In this document: positions 50,901-63,482 of the stretch, one piece after another | How the letters are laid out: every line of letters starts with the position of its first letter | Numbering within the stretch: position 1 is the first letter of the stretch | Source: Vibrionaceae bacterium | GTDB taxonomy: Bacteria > Pseudomonadota > Gammaproteobacteria > Enterobacterales > Vibrionaceae | NCBI GenBank assembly: GCA_018222805.1 | Contig: JAAEZQ010000005.1 | Location: 95,368-159,367, forward strand | DNA: 64,000 nucleotides | Direction: 5' to 3' | The notes under the pieces: model-generated | The model's input: the letters and a program-made list of their open reading frames with translations, nothing else | Database searches by the model: none | Told to the model about the DNA's origin: nothing | Translations under genes and position numbers: made by a program

Positions 50901-53820
50901 GTGTGATGTTTCCGTTTTCTTCCACGATCGGGGCGATAGAAATGGTTTCCCAAATTAAGTCTCCATTTTTAATCTTGTTAACCATTTCTCCTTTCCAAAC
51001 ATTGCCCTCTAAAATCGTCTTCCACAGATCATCATAAATATCTGTCGACATTTTTCCTGACTTCAGAATACTTGGGGTTTCACCTATTGCCTCTTCATAG
51101 GTATACCCCGTAACACGCGTAAATTCCGGATTAACATACTCAATCATACCGCCGCTATCAGTAATGACGACGGTTGCGGGACTGTACTCTACCGCTTTGT
51201 GGAATTTTTCTAACTTCTCTTCCACCCTTTTTTGCTCACTGATATCAACCGACAGCCCGGCCATTTTTATTGCTTTACCCAGCACATTCCACTCGACGAC
51301 ACGTGAGACCATAGAAATCCACGCCCAAGTACCATTTTTCCTTTTGATGCGCAGGTCTGCCTTTTGAATGGGCTCAACTCCTTGAACGTGTTTTAGGAAA
51401 CTCTCTGTAAGTCGTGGACGGTCATCTGGATGAACCAACGCGACATACTCCTCTACACTCGTTGGTATTTCATTTTCATGGTATCCATACTGGATAAGAA
51501 ACGTCGGAGAGTCATACGTAATCACCTTTGACTCTAAATCACCAGTCCAGTAATACGCACCTAACGCAGCCAGCGAAAATCTAAATTTTTCGGCAGCGTC
51601 TTGGATGGCTTTTTCCGAGAGTTTATGATTCGTTATATCACGCACGCTACAGACGATTAGCAGGCCAGTTTCCGTTTCAATAGGGCTCAGTTTGATGTCT
51701 GCAGGAAAGTGTTCACCTGTTTTTTTCGCTGCGACAATCTCCAAAGCCTCACTGTTTCTCTCTTTTGGCGCTCCAGACTTTATTGCAGACAAGTATTGAT
51801 TGAGTTCAGCTTTATACTTCGTCCGATCCTCCTCTGGAAACATCAACTCTACCGACTGACCTATACACTCCATGCGAAGGTAACCAAAAACAGACTCGAA
51901 CTGATGGTTAGTTATCTCGATCTCCCCTTGCTCATTGATGATGATCAAGGGGTCCGGCGAAGATTCTACTAACGTTCGGAACTGTTTCTCACTTGATTCA
52001 AGTTGCTTCAGGCTCTCTTTCCGCTGACTGATATCATTGAATACCACAACAGCCCCGCTTAACTCGCCTTCTATGAAAACGGGTGTCGCGGAATACTCAA
52101 CGAAGAAACAAGTCTTATCCTTTTTCCATAGCACTTCGTCACTCACCCGACTTATTTTTCCTAAACGGTATGCTTCTGTTATAGGGCTTATATTGATTGG
52201 ATATGGGTTTCCGTTTTCGTCAGAATGGTGGAAACTCTCATGGATATTCCAGCCGATAATCTCATTTGCCGGATAACCAAGCATTTTGCTTCCCGCTATA
52301 TTGCAAAATACGATCTCGCCGTTTACATCAACCTCAAAAACGCCTTCAATTGTCGAATCCAAGAGAAGCTGTACACGTTCTTGAGCTCTTTTAATATCGC
52401 TCGTTCTTTCTTCTACTTTGCGCTCTAATATTTTCTTAGATGAACGAAGACTATCGTTCGCTACTTTGGCCATCCAAAGGGATATACTCGCAAGAATTGA
52501 GGCTATGAATACTGTGATGGTTAAGACCATAAGCAACATGTTTCTTATTTCTAAATAATCACTGAAAGCTTCATCTAGGTCGATTTCTGATACTATGCCT
52601 AGCCCTAGAGCATCATCCCATATCCAAGCTCCTACCACCTCGACACCACGATAGTCTCGATAACCTCGAACATTAAAACCTGTTCCACCCTGCAGCGCAT
52701 GACTCGCCATAAGTGTTAGCGGATAATTTTCAGGCGAGAAGGCACCCACAGGCTTTAAGGTTAAATTATGTTGAGGATCGACTAACTTTATGTTTCGAAT
52801 TGACGTATTTACACCATCGAGTAACCCGATTCTTTTAAGGCTTGGTAAGAAGCGACTTTCAGTCAACATCCAGCCATCTGCATCGAATGCGTAGGTATCT
52901 CCACTTTTACCCATTTGTTGGCCTAGACTAAGAAACCGATAAAATATTTTACTTAAGTCATCTTCAACAATGAGAGCCGCAACAACATCTCCATTAGCGT
53001 CCAGTACCGGGCTGGCAACATGAGATATGGACAATGTCTTATCCTGTTCCTCAACTCTGGTTGCTATCGACGGAATAAATGTTGAACGTCCTGAAAAAAC
53101 TCGAAGCAGATAATCGGAATTACTTATAGCGATATGGCTAAGCTTACCAACGGCAGAGTTATCACTGGATGAGATGGTGATGTAATCTGGAGAGATGAGT
53201 TCATACGCAAATACTCTATTTCGCTCGGTTTGGTTAAAGTACTGACGTAATTGTCCCCGTGCACTTTCTAATGCTGCCCCATCAAGATCGCCTTTTATTA
53301 ATGGCCTCGCTAACTCGATGAAAGCAGGATAGCGTGCATGACTTACAGTATTAGTGATTTTCTGTTGAACCCAGAAATTAACCATGTTGTGTGCCGAGTC
53401 TCGTGCAAAGATCAAGCGATCTTTCACATTTTGCTCTGTTTTGTACTTTACATTATCAACCACCAAATAGGCTGCAAAGCAGACCATAACTAAAAACAGT
53501 GACGATGACACTAAGCCAAAAGCACGCATTTTTTGCGAATTCAAAGCTTGAGAAGAATCGTTATTTGCATAGCGTTTGTAGAAGAAGGCCAGCAACAAGA
53601 CAACTGTAGTAATAAAAATGCTCGAAAGAGCCTCTATTTTTAACAATGGCTCAACATCACCTGAATAAGTTAACCAGCCAGCGAGTGCGTTGCTTACAAA
53701 ATGAGTCAAGTTATGAACTGTGTAGTCTAGCGGACTATAATTATCAGCTGCAGAGGCCACAGATGAGATCGTGGAGAAAAAAAACAGGACAAAACACAAT
53801 CCGATAAAAGCTATTCTCAT
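47923..53820 (-). CDS. Multi-PAS hybrid sensor histidine kinase with REC and HPt domains
   Basis: 1965 aa; N-terminal TMs and extracytoplasmic sensor region, several PAS/PAC repeats, [58 protein letters not shown]...[17 protein letters not shown], HPt [17 protein letters not shown]. Confidence 0.93.
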   Translation of the reverse strand: MRIAFIGLCFVLFFFSTISSVASAADNYSPLDYTVHNLTHFVSNALAGWLTYSGDVEPLLKIEALSSIFITTVVLLLAFFYKRYANNDSSQALNSQKMRAFGLVSSSLFLVMVCFAAYLVVDNVKYKTEQNVKDRLIFARDSAHNMVNFWVQQKITNTVSHARYPAFIELARPLIKGDLDGAALESARGQLRQYFNQTERNRVFAYELISPDYITISSSDNSAVGKLSHIAISNSDYLLRVFSGRSTFIPSIATRVEEQDKTLSISHVASPVLDANGDVVAALIVEDDLSKIFYRFLSLGQQMGKSGDTYAFDADGWMLTESRFLPSLKRIGLLDGVNTSIRNIKLVDPQHNLTLKPVGAFSPENYPLTLMASHALQGGTGFNVRGYRDYRGVEVVGAWIWDDALGLGIVSEIDLDEAFSDYLEIRNMLLMVLTITVFIASILASISLWMAKVANDSLRSSKKILERKVEERTSDIKRAQERVQLLLDSTIEGVFEVDVNGEIVFCNIAGSKMLGYPANEIIGWNIHESFHHSDENGNPYPINISPITEAYRLGKISRVSDEVLWKKDKTCFFVEYSATPVFIEGELSGAVVVFNDISQRKESLKQLESSEKQFRTLVESSPDPLIIINEQGEIEITNHQFESVFGYLRMECIGQSVELMFPEEDRTKYKAELNQYLSAIKSGAPKERNSEALEIVAAKKTGEHFPADIKLSPIETETGLLIVCSVRDITNHKLSEKAIQDAAEKFRFSLAALGAYYWTGDLESKVITYDSPTFLIQYGYHENEIPTSVEEYVALVHPDDRPRLTESFLKHVQGVEPIQKADLRIKRKNGTWAWISMVSRVVEWNVLGKAIKMAGLSVDISEQKRVEEKLEKFHKAVEYSPATVVITDSGGMIEYVNPEFTRVTGYTYEEAIGETPSILKSGKMSTDIYDDLWKTILEGNVWKGEMVNKIKNGDLIWETISIAPIVEENGNITHFVAVKEDITEKRKALDELEQRKTLLRSIIDNVPNIVILKDRDGRHLVVNKYHLLATGCQSEQVLGKTDAEFFDAETATRIMGDDQEIMNSRKPKTFEESVPHPDGTLHNYLTSKVPLLDENGDAYALVCIATDITEQKALENAIAEEREQLQIMLDTSPIGVAFTVDGVFKFVNPKVLEMVDAQIDQPATNIYVRPEEREKMVSQLENHGHVNNFEIQMYSPEHDIRDVFASFMPIRLFGKEGILGWFLDITERKQSERKLKSSESKFRTIYEATGDAVMLFDSEHFIDCNPAALEMFGCDSVEEFTKYHPADVSSEFQPDGLPSRELAEQKVAEVLKKGSLRFQWVHRRLNGEEFTADILLNVIEINDKPVIEGVARDITQLKQVEQELTLAKELAVDAAQAKSDFLARMSHEIRTPMNAIIGMSYLALETDLSPLQRDYISKVSRSAHSLLGIINDILDFSKIEAGKMNIEKVAFNLDEVMSNLSTISSIRCEEKALTLRFNISPDVPRYLIGDPLRLGQVLINLVGNAVKFTHKGEITISAELTRKDAQQVSVKFLVKDTGIGLTEKQMESLFEPFVQADGSTTRKYGGTGLGLSICRKLVELMGGEINVESEFGKGSTFYFTSRFGIADEKASIRTVPKLDTRSLKKISGAKVLLVEDNDINQQVALDLLKRFKLNVETADNGEEALEKVKTNEFDVILMDVQMPVMDGFTATRQIRQMGKTLPIIAMTAHAMEEDKKRSEQVGMNDYVTKPINPDELYQALVKWVPEQTSNYVMTSDTADMDFPIHELPGLNIQGALARLNGNHKLYIKLLKKLLTEHATVVHDIRTTVSKGDLDTAARLAHTIKGVAGNLGATELARSAANTERALREKPLKGIDSLLDEFQAVLKEVLQSVNQVILESGDQTRSKDIEACENMDPEEIKALLTELNRVLEDDLSEAIHIADVLESKLQGTPAQGLTKELVASLDTFDVDLAAQLVEKMMNSLNR

Positions 53821-54011
53821 AATTGCTTCTCAATGTTCTGGTTGGAATGACTCGGAAAAGATTTTCTAACCTTAAGAGTAGCAAACGTAGTCTTTGTTGC
53901 TTAAATCGATGGAAATAAATCAAGAAGTTACGACATGAGCCGCTTATCCCGCCAAAAGGGGGCTAATTTATCTTTTCTCTGAACTTAGAAAATAATGCTG
54001 GTTTCCCTTTT

Positions 54012-54308
54012 TTATTTTGGGTTTCGCCACATTCGATAACCACTTTTCCTCATGGCTTTACCTAATAAGTGCGCTGCAACAGGCGCGGTGAGGAAAATAA
54101 ACAACATGGTGCCCAAAGCGCGAGAAATCACTGTTGCATCAGGAATGGCTATGGCTACAGACAGAAGTAATGACGCAACACCGACCGTACCCGCTTTTGT
54201 TGCGGCATGCATGCGAGTATAAAGATCCGGCATTCGAACAATTCCCAAGCTGGCGATCAGGAAAAATAAGGTGCCAATGCACAACAAAATACCAATGATC
54301 AGTTCCAT
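54012..54308 (-). CDS. mrpG: Na+/H+ antiporter subunit G
   Basis: GIVRMPDLYTRMHAATKAGTVGVASLLL. Confidence 0.9.
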   Translation of the reverse strand: MELIIGILLCIGTLFFLIASLGIVRMPDLYTRMHAATKAGTVGVASLLLSVAIAIPDATVISRALGTMLFIFLTAPVAAHLLGKAMRKSGYRMWRNPK

Positions 54309-54586
54309 TACTCCTCTCCTTTTCTCTTCGCTATCGTTCGAGCAAATGCTATCGTTCCGAGAAACGCCACTAAACCAAGCGTGATAGCGATATCTAACAG
54401 CGTTTGTTGTCCGCTATCCAAGGTATATACGGCAATAAACCCAATCGTGACAAACGAGATAAGATCAAGTGAGACAACTCTGTCAGCCAACGTTGGTCCC
54501 AATACCAAACGCACCATTGCCATCACTACGCTTAGCAACAATCCACTGTAAGCAAAGAAAATACTGAACTCTAGCCAGTTATCCAC
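54308..54586 (-). CDS. mrpF: Na+/H+ antiporter subunit F
   Basis: RLVLGPTLADRVVSLDLIS; TLLDIAITLGLVAFLGTIAFAR. Confidence 0.9.
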   Translation of the reverse strand: MDNWLEFSIFFAYSGLLLSVVMAMVRLVLGPTLADRVVSLDLISFVTIGFIAVYTLDSGQQTLLDIAITLGLVAFLGTIAFARTIAKRKGEE

Positions 54587-55055
54587 GCGTCACCTCCAAT
54601 ATCCGTCTCTCTAAGCCACCTTTGATGTCTTGAATCACTTTATCGTGTTCCGGCGCGAACATGGCATGCACGATCAGATGCTTTTTGTCAGGGGTAACAT
54701 CCAAACTTAACGTACCTGGCGTTAACGAAACCATATTCGCAAGCAGCGTGATTTCTATATCTGACTTAGCATCGAGTGGTACATAAATGATATCCGGTTC
54801 ACTTAAATGTGTTGGCGTTAACACATCCCACATCACTTGAGCGGCAGACATTATCAACTCGAAACAGAAATAACCCACTAACCCCACAAGTGAGAGAAAA
54901 ACTTGAAAGTAACGGCTTTTCGTTCCAAATGGCTGAGTTAGCTTCAATACAAAGAATCCAGCAATAAAGCCAAATACAAAGTTGAGGCTGGTGTATGTTC
55001 CGTTTAAAAGCAGCCATGCCAAGGCGAGGAAGAGGTTGAGAAAAAAGTAAATCAT
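54579..55055 (-). CDS. mrpE: Na+/H+ antiporter subunit E
   Basis: TLLANMVSLTPGTLSLDVTPDKKHLIVHAMF. Confidence 0.9.
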   Translation of the reverse strand: MIYFFLNLFLALAWLLLNGTYTSLNFVFGFIAGFFVLKLTQPFGTKSRYFQVFLSLVGLVGYFCFELIMSAAQVMWDVLTPTHLSEPDIIYVPLDAKSDIEITLLANMVSLTPGTLSLDVTPDKKHLIVHAMFAPEHDKVIQDIKGGLERRILEVTRG

Positions 55056-56548
55056 TGTCCACCTCTCAATACGGCCTGAATATATTCTTTAGGTTCCAAC
55101 AACTGAATCGCAGCCTGCATAGCAAATTGATAAAATGGCTCAGCAACCAGACCGATGATCAAACTCATCAGCGTCAGAGTTACAATAGGAATGCAATACA
55201 AGTATGTAGTCGACTTAGTCATTATTTGTACTTCAGTATCACTTTCCTGTTTTTTCCAAAACACGGCATTCCAAATTTTGCTCATGGAAAAGACCGTCAA
55301 CAGCCCCACCAGCAAAGCCGTCCCCGCGAGCCAATAGCCCTCTGTTTGTAAACTCGCTTTAATCACTAAGAACTTGCCCCAAAAACCGGATAATGGAGGA
55401 AAACCAGCTAAAGAGAATGCAGAAATGAAAAATAGGAAGGCCAGCCAAGGCATGGCTTTATATACGCCACCTAATAGCTTCAGTTGACTGGTTCCGTATT
55501 TACGCTCTACAAAGCCGCCAATTAAGAACAGATTTGCCTTCACCAAAATATGATGAACGATATAGAAAATAGCCCCAGCCACCGCCAATGGTGTATAGAT
55601 GGCGAGCCCCATGATCATGTAACCAATCTGACTGATGATATGAAATGAAAGGATTTTTTTTATGTCGTAGTGGCTTGCCGCCCCTAATACCCCCGTCAAC
55701 ATCGTCAAGCCAGCAATCCACATCAACGTCGATTGCCAACCACTTTCTGCTAATGGAAATACCAGCGTAAACACACGTATTAATGTGTAGACGCCTACTT
55801 TAGTCAGTAAAGCAGCAAACAGAGCAACCACGACGCTTGGTAATGTGTGGTAAGAAGCAGGAAGCCAAACAAACAAGGGAAACAGTGCTGATTTTATAGA
55901 AAAAGCGAATAAGAAAAGACCTGCGAGCAAGGTTTTCGTATCGGATGGTATCAAAGCCGCTTTGACGTGAAGGTCCGCTAGGTTGAGCGTCCCGGTCACA
56001 CCGTATAACAAACCTATCGCTAACAGAAAAAACAACGTCGAGATCAGGTTCAATACCACGTATTTCACTGCACCATCAATCTGGTACTTGGTGGCGTCCA
56101 AGACCATCAAGCCAAAGGAGGCAATGAGCATCACTTCAAACCAGACATAGAGATTGAAGATGTCTCCAGTCAAAAATGCACCGTAAACGCCCGCAAGCAG
56201 AACATGTATTAGAGCGTGATACGTCCCGTATGAGGGTTTGTTTCGAATATCCCCAACCGCATAAAGCACACAGATGAGACCGATAACCGCCGTTACCATC
56301 ACCATTGCTACCGTGAGCAAATCTGCGACAAACACAACGCCGAAAGGTGCGAACCACTGACCAAAAGCCACCGCCACTGGCCCATTCTGTACCACATCAC
56401 GAGTAAGAAAAGCGGCGACACACACCGTGAAAAAAGCACTCGCGCCGCTGATACGTTCAGCAAGAATGATTTTGCGTTTTGTGATAAACACAGCGACAGC
56501 CGTCAGGAGTGAAATCACGATAGGTAGAGTTAGCCAAATCGTCGTCAT
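55052..56548 (-). CDS. mrpD: Na+/H+ antiporter subunit D
   Basis: NADH-ubiquinone oxidoreductase-like: FNLYVWFEVMLIASFGLMVL, FPLFVWLPASYHTLPSVVVALFAALLTKVGVYTLIR. Confidence 0.92.
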   Translation of the reverse strand: MTTIWLTLPIVISLLTAVAVFITKRKIILAERISGASAFFTVCVAAFLTRDVVQNGPVAVAFGQWFAPFGVVFVADLLTVAMVMVTAVIGLICVLYAVGDIRNKPSYGTYHALIHVLLAGVYGAFLTGDIFNLYVWFEVMLIASFGLMVLDATKYQIDGAVKYVVLNLISTLFFLLAIGLLYGVTGTLNLADLHVKAALIPSDTKTLLAGLFLFAFSIKSALFPLFVWLPASYHTLPSVVVALFAALLTKVGVYTLIRVFTLVFPLAESGWQSTLMWIAGLTMLTGVLGAASHYDIKKILSFHIISQIGYMIMGLAIYTPLAVAGAIFYIVHHILVKANLFLIGGFVERKYGTSQLKLLGGVYKAMPWLAFLFFISAFSLAGFPPLSGFWGKFLVIKASLQTEGYWLAGTALLVGLLTVFSMSKIWNAVFWKKQESDTEVQIMTKSTTYLYCIPIVTLTLMSLIIGLVAEPFYQFAMQAAIQLLEPKEYIQAVLRGGQ

Positions 56549-56901
56549 TCCTCCTCCTCTTCTGACCGTCGCATCTCATCAACGTCTGCCGAGCCAGTTT
56601 CAGAATAAGCCCGATAGAACAACAGCAGAGCAAAAACTAGCAAACCAAAACCAATCACGATTGCCGTCAAAATCAACGCTTGGGGCAAAGGGTTTGCAGC
56701 ACCATCTGGTGGTAGTTGTTCGCTTGACTCAATAAGAGCGGGGATGCCAATTGTTAAACGCCCGGCAGTCAATATGGCTAGATTCACAGCACTGCTTAAT
56801 AAAATCAGCCCAAACAATATTCTCAATAGATGACGTTCGAGGAGCAGATAAATACCTGCAGCAACAAACACACCGACGACCAAACTCCACAGTACCTCCA
56901 T
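56545..56901 (-). CDS. mrpC: Na+/H+ antiporter subunit C
   Basis: NuoK-like 118 aa; GLILLSSAVNLAILTAG, DPLPQALILTAIVIG-like NPLPQALILTAIVIGFG. Confidence 0.92.
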   Translation of the reverse strand: MEVLWSLVVGVFVAAGIYLLLERHLLRILFGLILLSSAVNLAILTAGRLTIGIPALIESSEQLPPDGAANPLPQALILTAIVIGFGLLVFALLLFYRAYSETGSADVDEMRRSEEEEE

Positions 56902-59600
56902 CAGTCGAGCACCTCATTCACATGTAACAGTACTCCCATAACTCCACCGATGATGGCAAAATAAATGCCCACATCGAATAGCAGTGGCGTCCCAAGTGGC
57001 AGAATATCCTTCCACCATAATCCGGTCAGGAACGGGAGGTTGAGTGCCAAGCCTAATAGCCCTGCCATAAAACTGAGCGAGATACCGAACATCGCAATAC
57101 TTAATGGCGAATAGTACAAACGGTCTCTTACATACTTGGGCGATTCTGCATACATCATTAGCGCAAATCCTATTACCGCAATAAGTGCTCCGATAAACCC
57201 TCCCCCCGGTTCGTTGTGTCCGCGCAGTAGTAAATACAGAGAAAACATCAACATCAATGTAAATACAATGTGAGCAGTGGTGGAAAAGATCAGTGAATGG
57301 ACAGGAGGATGCTTGTGATTTGGGGTGGTAAATAAACTTGTCGCAGCAATACCCGCCATCACGACCACGATCACCTCTCCTAACGTATCGATGGCACGAA
57401 AGTCCACCAAGATGACATTGACAATATTTCGCCCGTGTCCTTCTGGTAGACTATTTTGGATAAAAAAGTCGGACAAGATCGGGTCGAACGGTTGAGAGGT
57501 GATGTTGATGAGCGCAACGCTCACAGACAATCCGACTATCCCAGCGATAACAGCGTGTAATAAGCGACGCCGTCTGGAGTGATCGTATACAGTGGTCAAT
57601 TTCGGCATGTGGCGCATTAGCAAGACTAAAAATACCACCATCAAGGTTTCTACTAACAACAAGGTCTTTGCGACATCCGGTGCGCTGTACAACATAAACA
57701 CCAGTGTTGTCATAAAGCCCACCACACTCAGGGCTGACACCGATAACAAGCGAGAGTTAGAGAACGTGCACACCGACACTGCTGCCACGAGTAACAAAGC
57801 AATCGTTACTTCGTAGAAATTAATCGCAAACAGCTCGGTAAAACGCGCTGTTGAAATATCTAATGGACGACTAAGCAAAACGATTACCAGAGCGAGGCTA
57901 AACATAAGCACATAATTGCTCAACCGTTTTTGCTGTATCCATTGTGTCTGCCACGTGGCAAAACGTATGACGCCGTTAACAAGGTTATTAAACACCTGCT
58001 CCGCAGTAGGGACTATAAAAGCGCTTTTATACCACTTGGCAAACCTCTGCGTGTACAGAGCGTAAACCGCCCCCCCCAGCGCCAAGGTCACAACGCTCAA
58101 TAACAATGGAAAGTTGACTCCATGCCATAACTTAGTGGCCTCCGGATTTGATGCTGGAAGGCTCGTTAAGACCCCGGGAATAATGACATGATTATTAACC
58201 CAACCCAGCCCCAACACTGGTACAATCAATCCTCCGATTGACAGTAGCAGCGGTGGAATCCATAAGCCTCTTTGTGACTCGATGCCTTTCGCAGGGGTTG
58301 GCTCACGGTGAGCAGGTGCAAAAAACGGTTTATAGACAAATGCAATCGTTACCGCCACCATAATTGCATTAACAAAGAGCAACAAACCAATCACCACACT
58401 ACTAACCTCAAGGGCCGATTTATACATATATTCTTTGCTCAAGAAACCGAGTAATGGCGGTACGCCCGCTTTAGACAATGCCGCTAACGTCGCTGCTATC
58501 AAACTTAAAGAAAGCACAGCTTTCAGACCATTCAGCTTTGTTATGTCTCTCGTGCCTGTTGCTTTATCAATATTTCCGACCACCATAAACAGGGCCGCTT
58601 TATAAAAAGAATGCGCCAGTATGAACAAAAGTGCCGCGGTCAGAGCGAGCTCCGTTCCAATTCCAATTAACAGAACGAGCTTACCCAGCGCAACATTGGT
58701 ACTGTAGGCAAGCATTAACTTTAAATCCGTCTGCTTTAATGCCAACAATCCACACCAGATGGCGGTAGACCCTCCTGCAATGCTTAGAGTGTAAAACCAA
58801 ATGTCGCTGTGTGAGTAAACTGGAAACAACCTCGCCAAAAGATACACGCCCGCTTTTACCATGGTGGCGGAGTGCAAATAAGCACTCACCGGTGTGGGTG
58901 CCGCCATAGCATTTGGCAACCAGAAATGAAATGGAAACTGTGCAGACTTGGTGAACACACCGAGGAGGATCAATATGAGAGAAGGCAAAAACCATTTGTG
59001 TGAGGTAATTTGCATCGACTGTTGGACAATGGCGCTAAGCTCATAACTTCCAACGATTTGTCCCAAAAGAATTAAACCCGCCAGTAAAGCCAACCCTCCA
59101 GCCCCAGTGACCAAAAGCGACTGTAACGCCTTTTCACGCGACTCCTCTTTTTCGTGGCTAAAACCAATCAGCAAATAGGAGGTGATGGTCGTGAGTTCCC
59201 AAAAAACAAACAGCAACAGAACATTGTCGCTCGTGACAATGCCTAACATAGAAAGCATGAACAACGTCAGGTAGACATGGAAGGAAAAACGCGCCGCATG
59301 ACTGCGCATATAGGCAAGCGAATAGAAATGAATCAGAGCCCCGATACCACAAATCAAACACACAAATAGGAATGACAAACCATCGAGACGAAAACTTAAA
59401 TTGACATCAAGACCCGGAACCCAGCTCCCCAGCCAACTCACCCCTTCAGGGCGGTACCAACTCAAAACAAAGAGCAAGATAATTATCGGTATCAAAGGAA
59501 AGACAATCAAAAGCGGCGTGCACTTTTTTGACTTGTGAGTCTGACTTCTATCGTTAACGTCGTTCAATGTCGCCATCCATACCTTCAATGTGTTCAACAC
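56901..59600 (-). CDS. mrpA: Na+/H+ antiporter subunit A (A and B domains fused)
   Basis: 899 aa; NuoL-like [40 protein letters not shown]-terminal MrpB-like [31 protein letters not shown]. Confidence 0.92.
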   Translation of the reverse strand: MLNTLKVWMATLNDVNDRSQTHKSKKCTPLLIVFPLIPIIILLFVLSWYRPEGVSWLGSWVPGLDVNLSFRLDGLSFLFVCLICGIGALIHFYSLAYMRSHAARFSFHVYLTLFMLSMLGIVTSDNVLLLFVFWELTTITSYLLIGFSHEKEESREKALQSLLVTGAGGLALLAGLILLGQIVGSYELSAIVQQSMQITSHKWFLPSLILILLGVFTKSAQFPFHFWLPNAMAAPTPVSAYLHSATMVKAGVYLLARLFPVYSHSDIWFYTLSIAGGSTAIWCGLLALKQTDLKLMLAYSTNVALGKLVLLIGIGTELALTAALLFILAHSFYKAALFMVVGNIDKATGTRDITKLNGLKAVLSLSLIAATLAALSKAGVPPLLGFLSKEYMYKSALEVSSVVIGLLLFVNAIMVAVTIAFVYKPFFAPAHREPTPAKGIESQRGLWIPPLLLSIGGLIVPVLGLGWVNNHVIIPGVLTSLPASNPEATKLWHGVNFPLLLSVVTLALGGAVYALYTQRFAKWYKSAFIVPTAEQVFNNLVNGVIRFATWQTQWIQQKRLSNYVLMFSLALVIVLLSRPLDISTARFTELFAINFYEVTIALLLVAAVSVCTFSNSRLLSVSALSVVGFMTTLVFMLYSAPDVAKTLLLVETLMVVFLVLLMRHMPKLTTVYDHSRRRRLLHAVIAGIVGLSVSVALINITSQPFDPILSDFFIQNSLPEGHGRNIVNVILVDFRAIDTLGEVIVVVMAGIAATSLFTTPNHKHPPVHSLIFSTTAHIVFTLMLMFSLYLLLRGHNEPGGGFIGALIAVIGFALMMYAESPKYVRDRLYYSPLSIAMFGISLSFMAGLLGLALNLPFLTGLWWKDILPLGTPLLFDVGIYFAIIGGVMGVLLHVNEVLD

Positions 59601-59791
59601 AATCCAGTTGATTGAATACTCACGACATAAAAGCGCTCTCGACCTCTAAAAAGCCAACCGTTTGAGGATAGAATACAGTCCGAGCAAGGCGGGTGAACGG
59701 ACTATATTGTACTAAGCGATGAACAGAACTCATGAGCATCAAATTACAACTGTCTACTTCAAAAGTAGACTTAATTTCCTATTAATTCTAG

Positions 59792-59983
59792 CTACTTAGT
59801 ATCGGGGACAACATAACCACGCGTATCGCTGAATGTATTCGTATGATTTAGCGCTGCTGTATAGTCGTCCTGCGGTATGTTGAGCGGATCATAACAACAA
59901 TCCCCAATATCATTTCTCGGACATACAAGAACGTGCGCACGTTCAACCATTTCAGTACGGCAAATGGGACAAAAAGCTTTCAT
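59792..59983 (-). CDS. Small Cys-rich putative zinc-ribbon protein
   Basis: 63 aa: MKAFCPICRTEMVERAHVLVCPRNDIGDCCYDPLNIP...; start reassigned from 60055 to 59983 (aggagg upstream). Confidence 0.65.
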   Translation of the reverse strand: MKAFCPICRTEMVERAHVLVCPRNDIGDCCYDPLNIPQDDYTAALNHTNTFSDTRGYVVPDTK

Positions 59984-60066
59984 ATCATCCTCCTTTAAGC
60001 ACTTAAAGCTTCGTGGTAACAACGTAGACGTTAGTGATTCCCCTTGACGTTTCAATGAATATTGAG

Positions 60067-61002
60067 TTACTCAATCGGTGAAACAAATCCTTCGGGTTTC
60101 ATCGCGACTAACGAGCAACTAATGGATTGCAGGATATTTTCTGCAGTATTACCAATGACGAACCCAGATATACCAGTTCTGGCAAGCGTTCCCATGACAA
60201 GCACATCGATTTCTAGTTCATCAACACTATCGGGAATCTGGTCATCAGGTTTGCCGTGAAGAAGGTGGAACACCATTTCGCCAGAAATACCCGATTCCTC
60301 AACAAGGCTTTGCAACGCTTGCTCATGTTTCACTTTAGCTTGAGACACTTCATCGGCAAGTTCAGCGTCATCAACTTGGATCCAAGCATTATTTTCTAGA
60401 TAGCTTTCTAAGTAGTATTCCCAGCAAGAGATAATATGCAGACGACTGTCACACGTGTCGGCTATTGAACGCGAGAGTTCTAACAATCGTAGTGACATAG
60501 CGTGTTGCTCGTCACTTGTTCTCATTGGATCAATCGCCACCGCAATACGGCGTTTATTCCTTGGCCCATTAATTGGTCGATGTAACCAAACCGCACACGG
60601 ACATTTTCGCAGCAGCGTCATATCGAGCGCTTTAAAACCTTCAGCTCCTTCATCAATTGGCTCTGCTTCTTTGATGATCAAGTCATTCTCGTGGGCTATT
60701 GCCTCCTGAATAATACAAACGGCGGGCTGCTGACTGCTTTTGACAGTAAGAGGAAACGGCACTTGCTCTTTAGATACGTCATACTCAACACGCAAGGCTT
60801 CTACACGCTCCAGTAGAGAGTCATAAAGAGACTGCTCATAACTTTGTTGATATTGAACCAAGTGGCTAGGAAAGTCCGGACAAGCAATAAGACCAGACAC
60901 TTGAACCTGACCATTGGATGCGATTCTAATGGCTTGCCCCAACGCGTCACTATGTCCAGGAAGTCCTTGAGTCGCAAAAAGTATATTCTCAAACCGTTTC
61001 AT
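60067..61002 (-). CDS. Universal stress protein, tandem Usp domains (UspE-like)
   Basis: 311 aa; C-terminal DVLVMGTLARTGISGFVIGNTAENILQSISCSLVAMKPEGF. Confidence 0.88.
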   Translation of the reverse strand: MKRFENILFATQGLPGHSDALGQAIRIASNGQVQVSGLIACPDFPSHLVQYQQSYEQSLYDSLLERVEALRVEYDVSKEQVPFPLTVKSSQQPAVCIIQEAIAHENDLIIKEAEPIDEGAEGFKALDMTLLRKCPCAVWLHRPINGPRNKRRIAVAIDPMRTSDEQHAMSLRLLELSRSIADTCDSRLHIISCWEYYLESYLENNAWIQVDDAELADEVSQAKVKHEQALQSLVEESGISGEMVFHLLHGKPDDQIPDSVDELEIDVLVMGTLARTGISGFVIGNTAENILQSISCSLVAMKPEGFVSPIE

Positions 61003-61409
61003 ACACGCCTCCTTTGCTGATTAAATCTTAACCAATAAAAGTATTTTTTCTAGTTAACTATTGTAACGACGAGTAAATTTAAACACTCACTACATCGTTG
61101 ATCCTAGTACAGGCTTGTTTTTCATGCGTTGCGCTCGTTAACAGGAAGAACATCCAATGAAACGGTTTTTGATACTAAGGTTTTGCTTGGATTTAAGAGT
61201 CAGAAAAGCGAGGTTCAATACCTTGAGAACACAATGATCACTATACAATCATTCCTATGCCAAGTAACATGTGCCTCAGTAACTATTTCGGTAAATTTAT
61301 TGCGTTCAGCGAGTATTTTTTTACGTTCACTCTCATTAAAGAGAAGAATTTTTAAAAAAGGTCCGGAAATTCAATAAATTTATTTAAAACAATCAGATAG
61401 AAAATCAAG

Positions 61410-63413
61410 ATGTTTCAAGATAACCCGCTATTAGCCCAACTTAAGCAGCAAATCCAAGAAAACCTTCCTAAAAAAGAAGGTTCAATCAAAGCAACAGATA
61501 AAGGCTTTGGTTTCCTTGAAGTGGACAGCAAAACCAGTTTCTTCATTCCACCAGCGTACATGAAAAAGTGCATTCACGGTGACAAAGTTGTCGCTATTAT
61601 TCGCACAGAGAATGAACGTGAAGTTGCAGAACCACAAGAGCTGCTCGAACAATCACTTACTCGCTTTATTGGCCGTGTAAAAATGTTCAAAGGTAAGCTG
61701 AATGTTGTCCCTGACCACCCTCAACTGAAAAAGCTGTCGCTGAAAGCCAAACTGAAAAAAGGCCTAAAGCCAGATAACTTTAATGAAGGTGATTGGGTTG
61801 TCGCCCATCTTGTTCGCCATCCTCTTAAAGGGGATAACACTTTCTTTGTGGAAATCTCTGAGAAAATCACGGATGCTGACGATAAAATCGCACCATGGTG
61901 GGTAACGTTAGCGCAAAACGATCTTCCGAACTCAGAGCCTGCTGGCATTGAAAACTGGGAACTAAAAGACGACGCAGAATTAGACCGCGTCGATTTAACT
62001 CACGTACCTTTCGTGACTATCGATGGTGAATCCACCAAAGATATGGACGACGCGTTGCACGCGAAGAAAACAGCGTCTGGTGATTTTGAACTAACCATCG
62101 CGATTGCCGATCCTACCGCGTACATTACTCCAGAAGACGAAATGGACAAAGTGGCTCGTGAGCGTGGATACACTATCTATTTGCCGGGCCGCAATATCCC
62201 AATGTTACCTCGCGATCTTGCCGATGACCTATGTTCTCTGATTGAAGGTGAAACTCGCCCTGCTCTTTGCTGCACAGTAACCGTGAGCAAAGAGGGTGTG
62301 ATTGGTGACGACATCAACTTCTTTGCAGCTAACATTAAATCTCATGCTCGTCTCGCGTATGACCACGTGTCTGACTGGCTAGAAAATGGCAGCTGTGATA
62401 AATGGCAACCATCAGAAGATATCGTAACTATCGTACGCGATCTTTACGAATTCTCCCTTGCTCGTGCCGACTGGCGTGAAAAGAATGCTGTTGTATTCCC
62501 AGATCGTCCGGATTACCGTTTCGAACTGAGCGAAGACAATGACGTTATCGCCATTCATGCAGACATGCGCCGCAGCGCAAACCGTCTTGTAGAAGAATCG
62601 ATGATCACGGCGAATATTTGTGCTGGTCGTACTCTGCGTGAGAAATTTGAAACTGGTGTGTTTAATACGCACTCAGGCCTGAAAGCAGAAAAGATTGAAG
62701 AAGTTGTTCAATTAGTTGACCCAGAAGGCACACATGGCTTCGTGGCTGACTCAATAGCGACCCTAGAAGGCTTTGCAGCATTGCGTCGTTGGTTGTCTAC
62801 TCAAGAAACGCCTTACCTAGATAACCGCATTCGCAAGTTCCAAGCGTACAGTGAAGTCGGTAACCAGCCACTTCCGCACTATGCGATGGGCTTAGACATC
62901 TACGCAACTTGGACATCACCAATTCGTAAATACGGCGATATGATCAACCACCGTATGCTGAAAGCGGTTATTCTGGACAAAGAGCCCGTTCAAAAACCTG
63001 ATGATCAAGTTGGTGAAGAACTGGCATTGCACCGTAAGCACCACAAAATCGCTGAGCGCAATGTGTCTGATTGGCTATACGCTCGTACTCTTGCCGAAGA
63101 GCCTAGTAAACAGACTCGTTACACAGGTGAGATTTTCGATATCAATCGTGCTGGTGCACGTGTTCGCCTTCTTGAAAATGGCGCAGCCGCCTTTATTCCT
63201 GGCGCACTGATTGTTGACAATAAGGAACGCATTGAATGCAACAGCGACAACGGCACTATCTCTATCGATAAAGAGGTCGTATACAAATTAGGGGATACGC
63301 TGGAAGTTGTCTTAGCGGATGTGAACCAAGAAAACCGTAGTTTAGTTGCAAAACCAACTCAGGTGTTCGCCGATCCGACAAAAGTACAAACAAAACAGGC
63401 TGTTAGTGAATAA
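61410..63413 (+). CDS. rnb: Exoribonuclease II
   Basis: 667 aa; RNB motif [54 protein letters not shown]-terminal S1 domain. Confidence 0.94.
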   Translation: MFQDNPLLAQLKQQIQENLPKKEGSIKATDKGFGFLEVDSKTSFFIPPAYMKKCIHGDKVVAIIRTENEREVAEPQELLEQSLTRFIGRVKMFKGKLNVVPDHPQLKKLSLKAKLKKGLKPDNFNEGDWVVAHLVRHPLKGDNTFFVEISEKITDADDKIAPWWVTLAQNDLPNSEPAGIENWELKDDAELDRVDLTHVPFVTIDGESTKDMDDALHAKKTASGDFELTIAIADPTAYITPEDEMDKVARERGYTIYLPGRNIPMLPRDLADDLCSLIEGETRPALCCTVTVSKEGVIGDDINFFAANIKSHARLAYDHVSDWLENGSCDKWQPSEDIVTIVRDLYEFSLARADWREKNAVVFPDRPDYRFELSEDNDVIAIHADMRRSANRLVEESMITANICAGRTLREKFETGVFNTHSGLKAEKIEEVVQLVDPEGTHGFVADSIATLEGFAALRRWLSTQETPYLDNRIRKFQAYSEVGNQPLPHYAMGLDIYATWTSPIRKYGDMINHRMLKAVILDKEPVQKPDDQVGEELALHRKHHKIAERNVSDWLYARTLAEEPSKQTRYTGEIFDINRAGARVRLLENGAAAFIPGALIVDNKERIECNSDNGTISIDKEVVYKLGDTLEVVLADVNQENRSLVAKPTQVFADPTKVQTKQAVSE

Positions 63414-63430
63414 AGCTGATAAAAACGATA

Positions 63431-63460
63431 AAGGTGCTTTCAAAGCGCCTTTTTTATTGT
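63431..63460 (+). terminator. Terminator downstream of rnb
   Basis: aaaggtgctttcaaagcgcctttttta. Confidence 0.75.
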
Positions 63461-63482
63461 TCAAATTAATATAATAAAAGCG

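Noticed and set aside
61129-61377. 82-aa ORF upstream of rnb
   Set aside because: Likely part of the rnb leader; no motif or convincing start.
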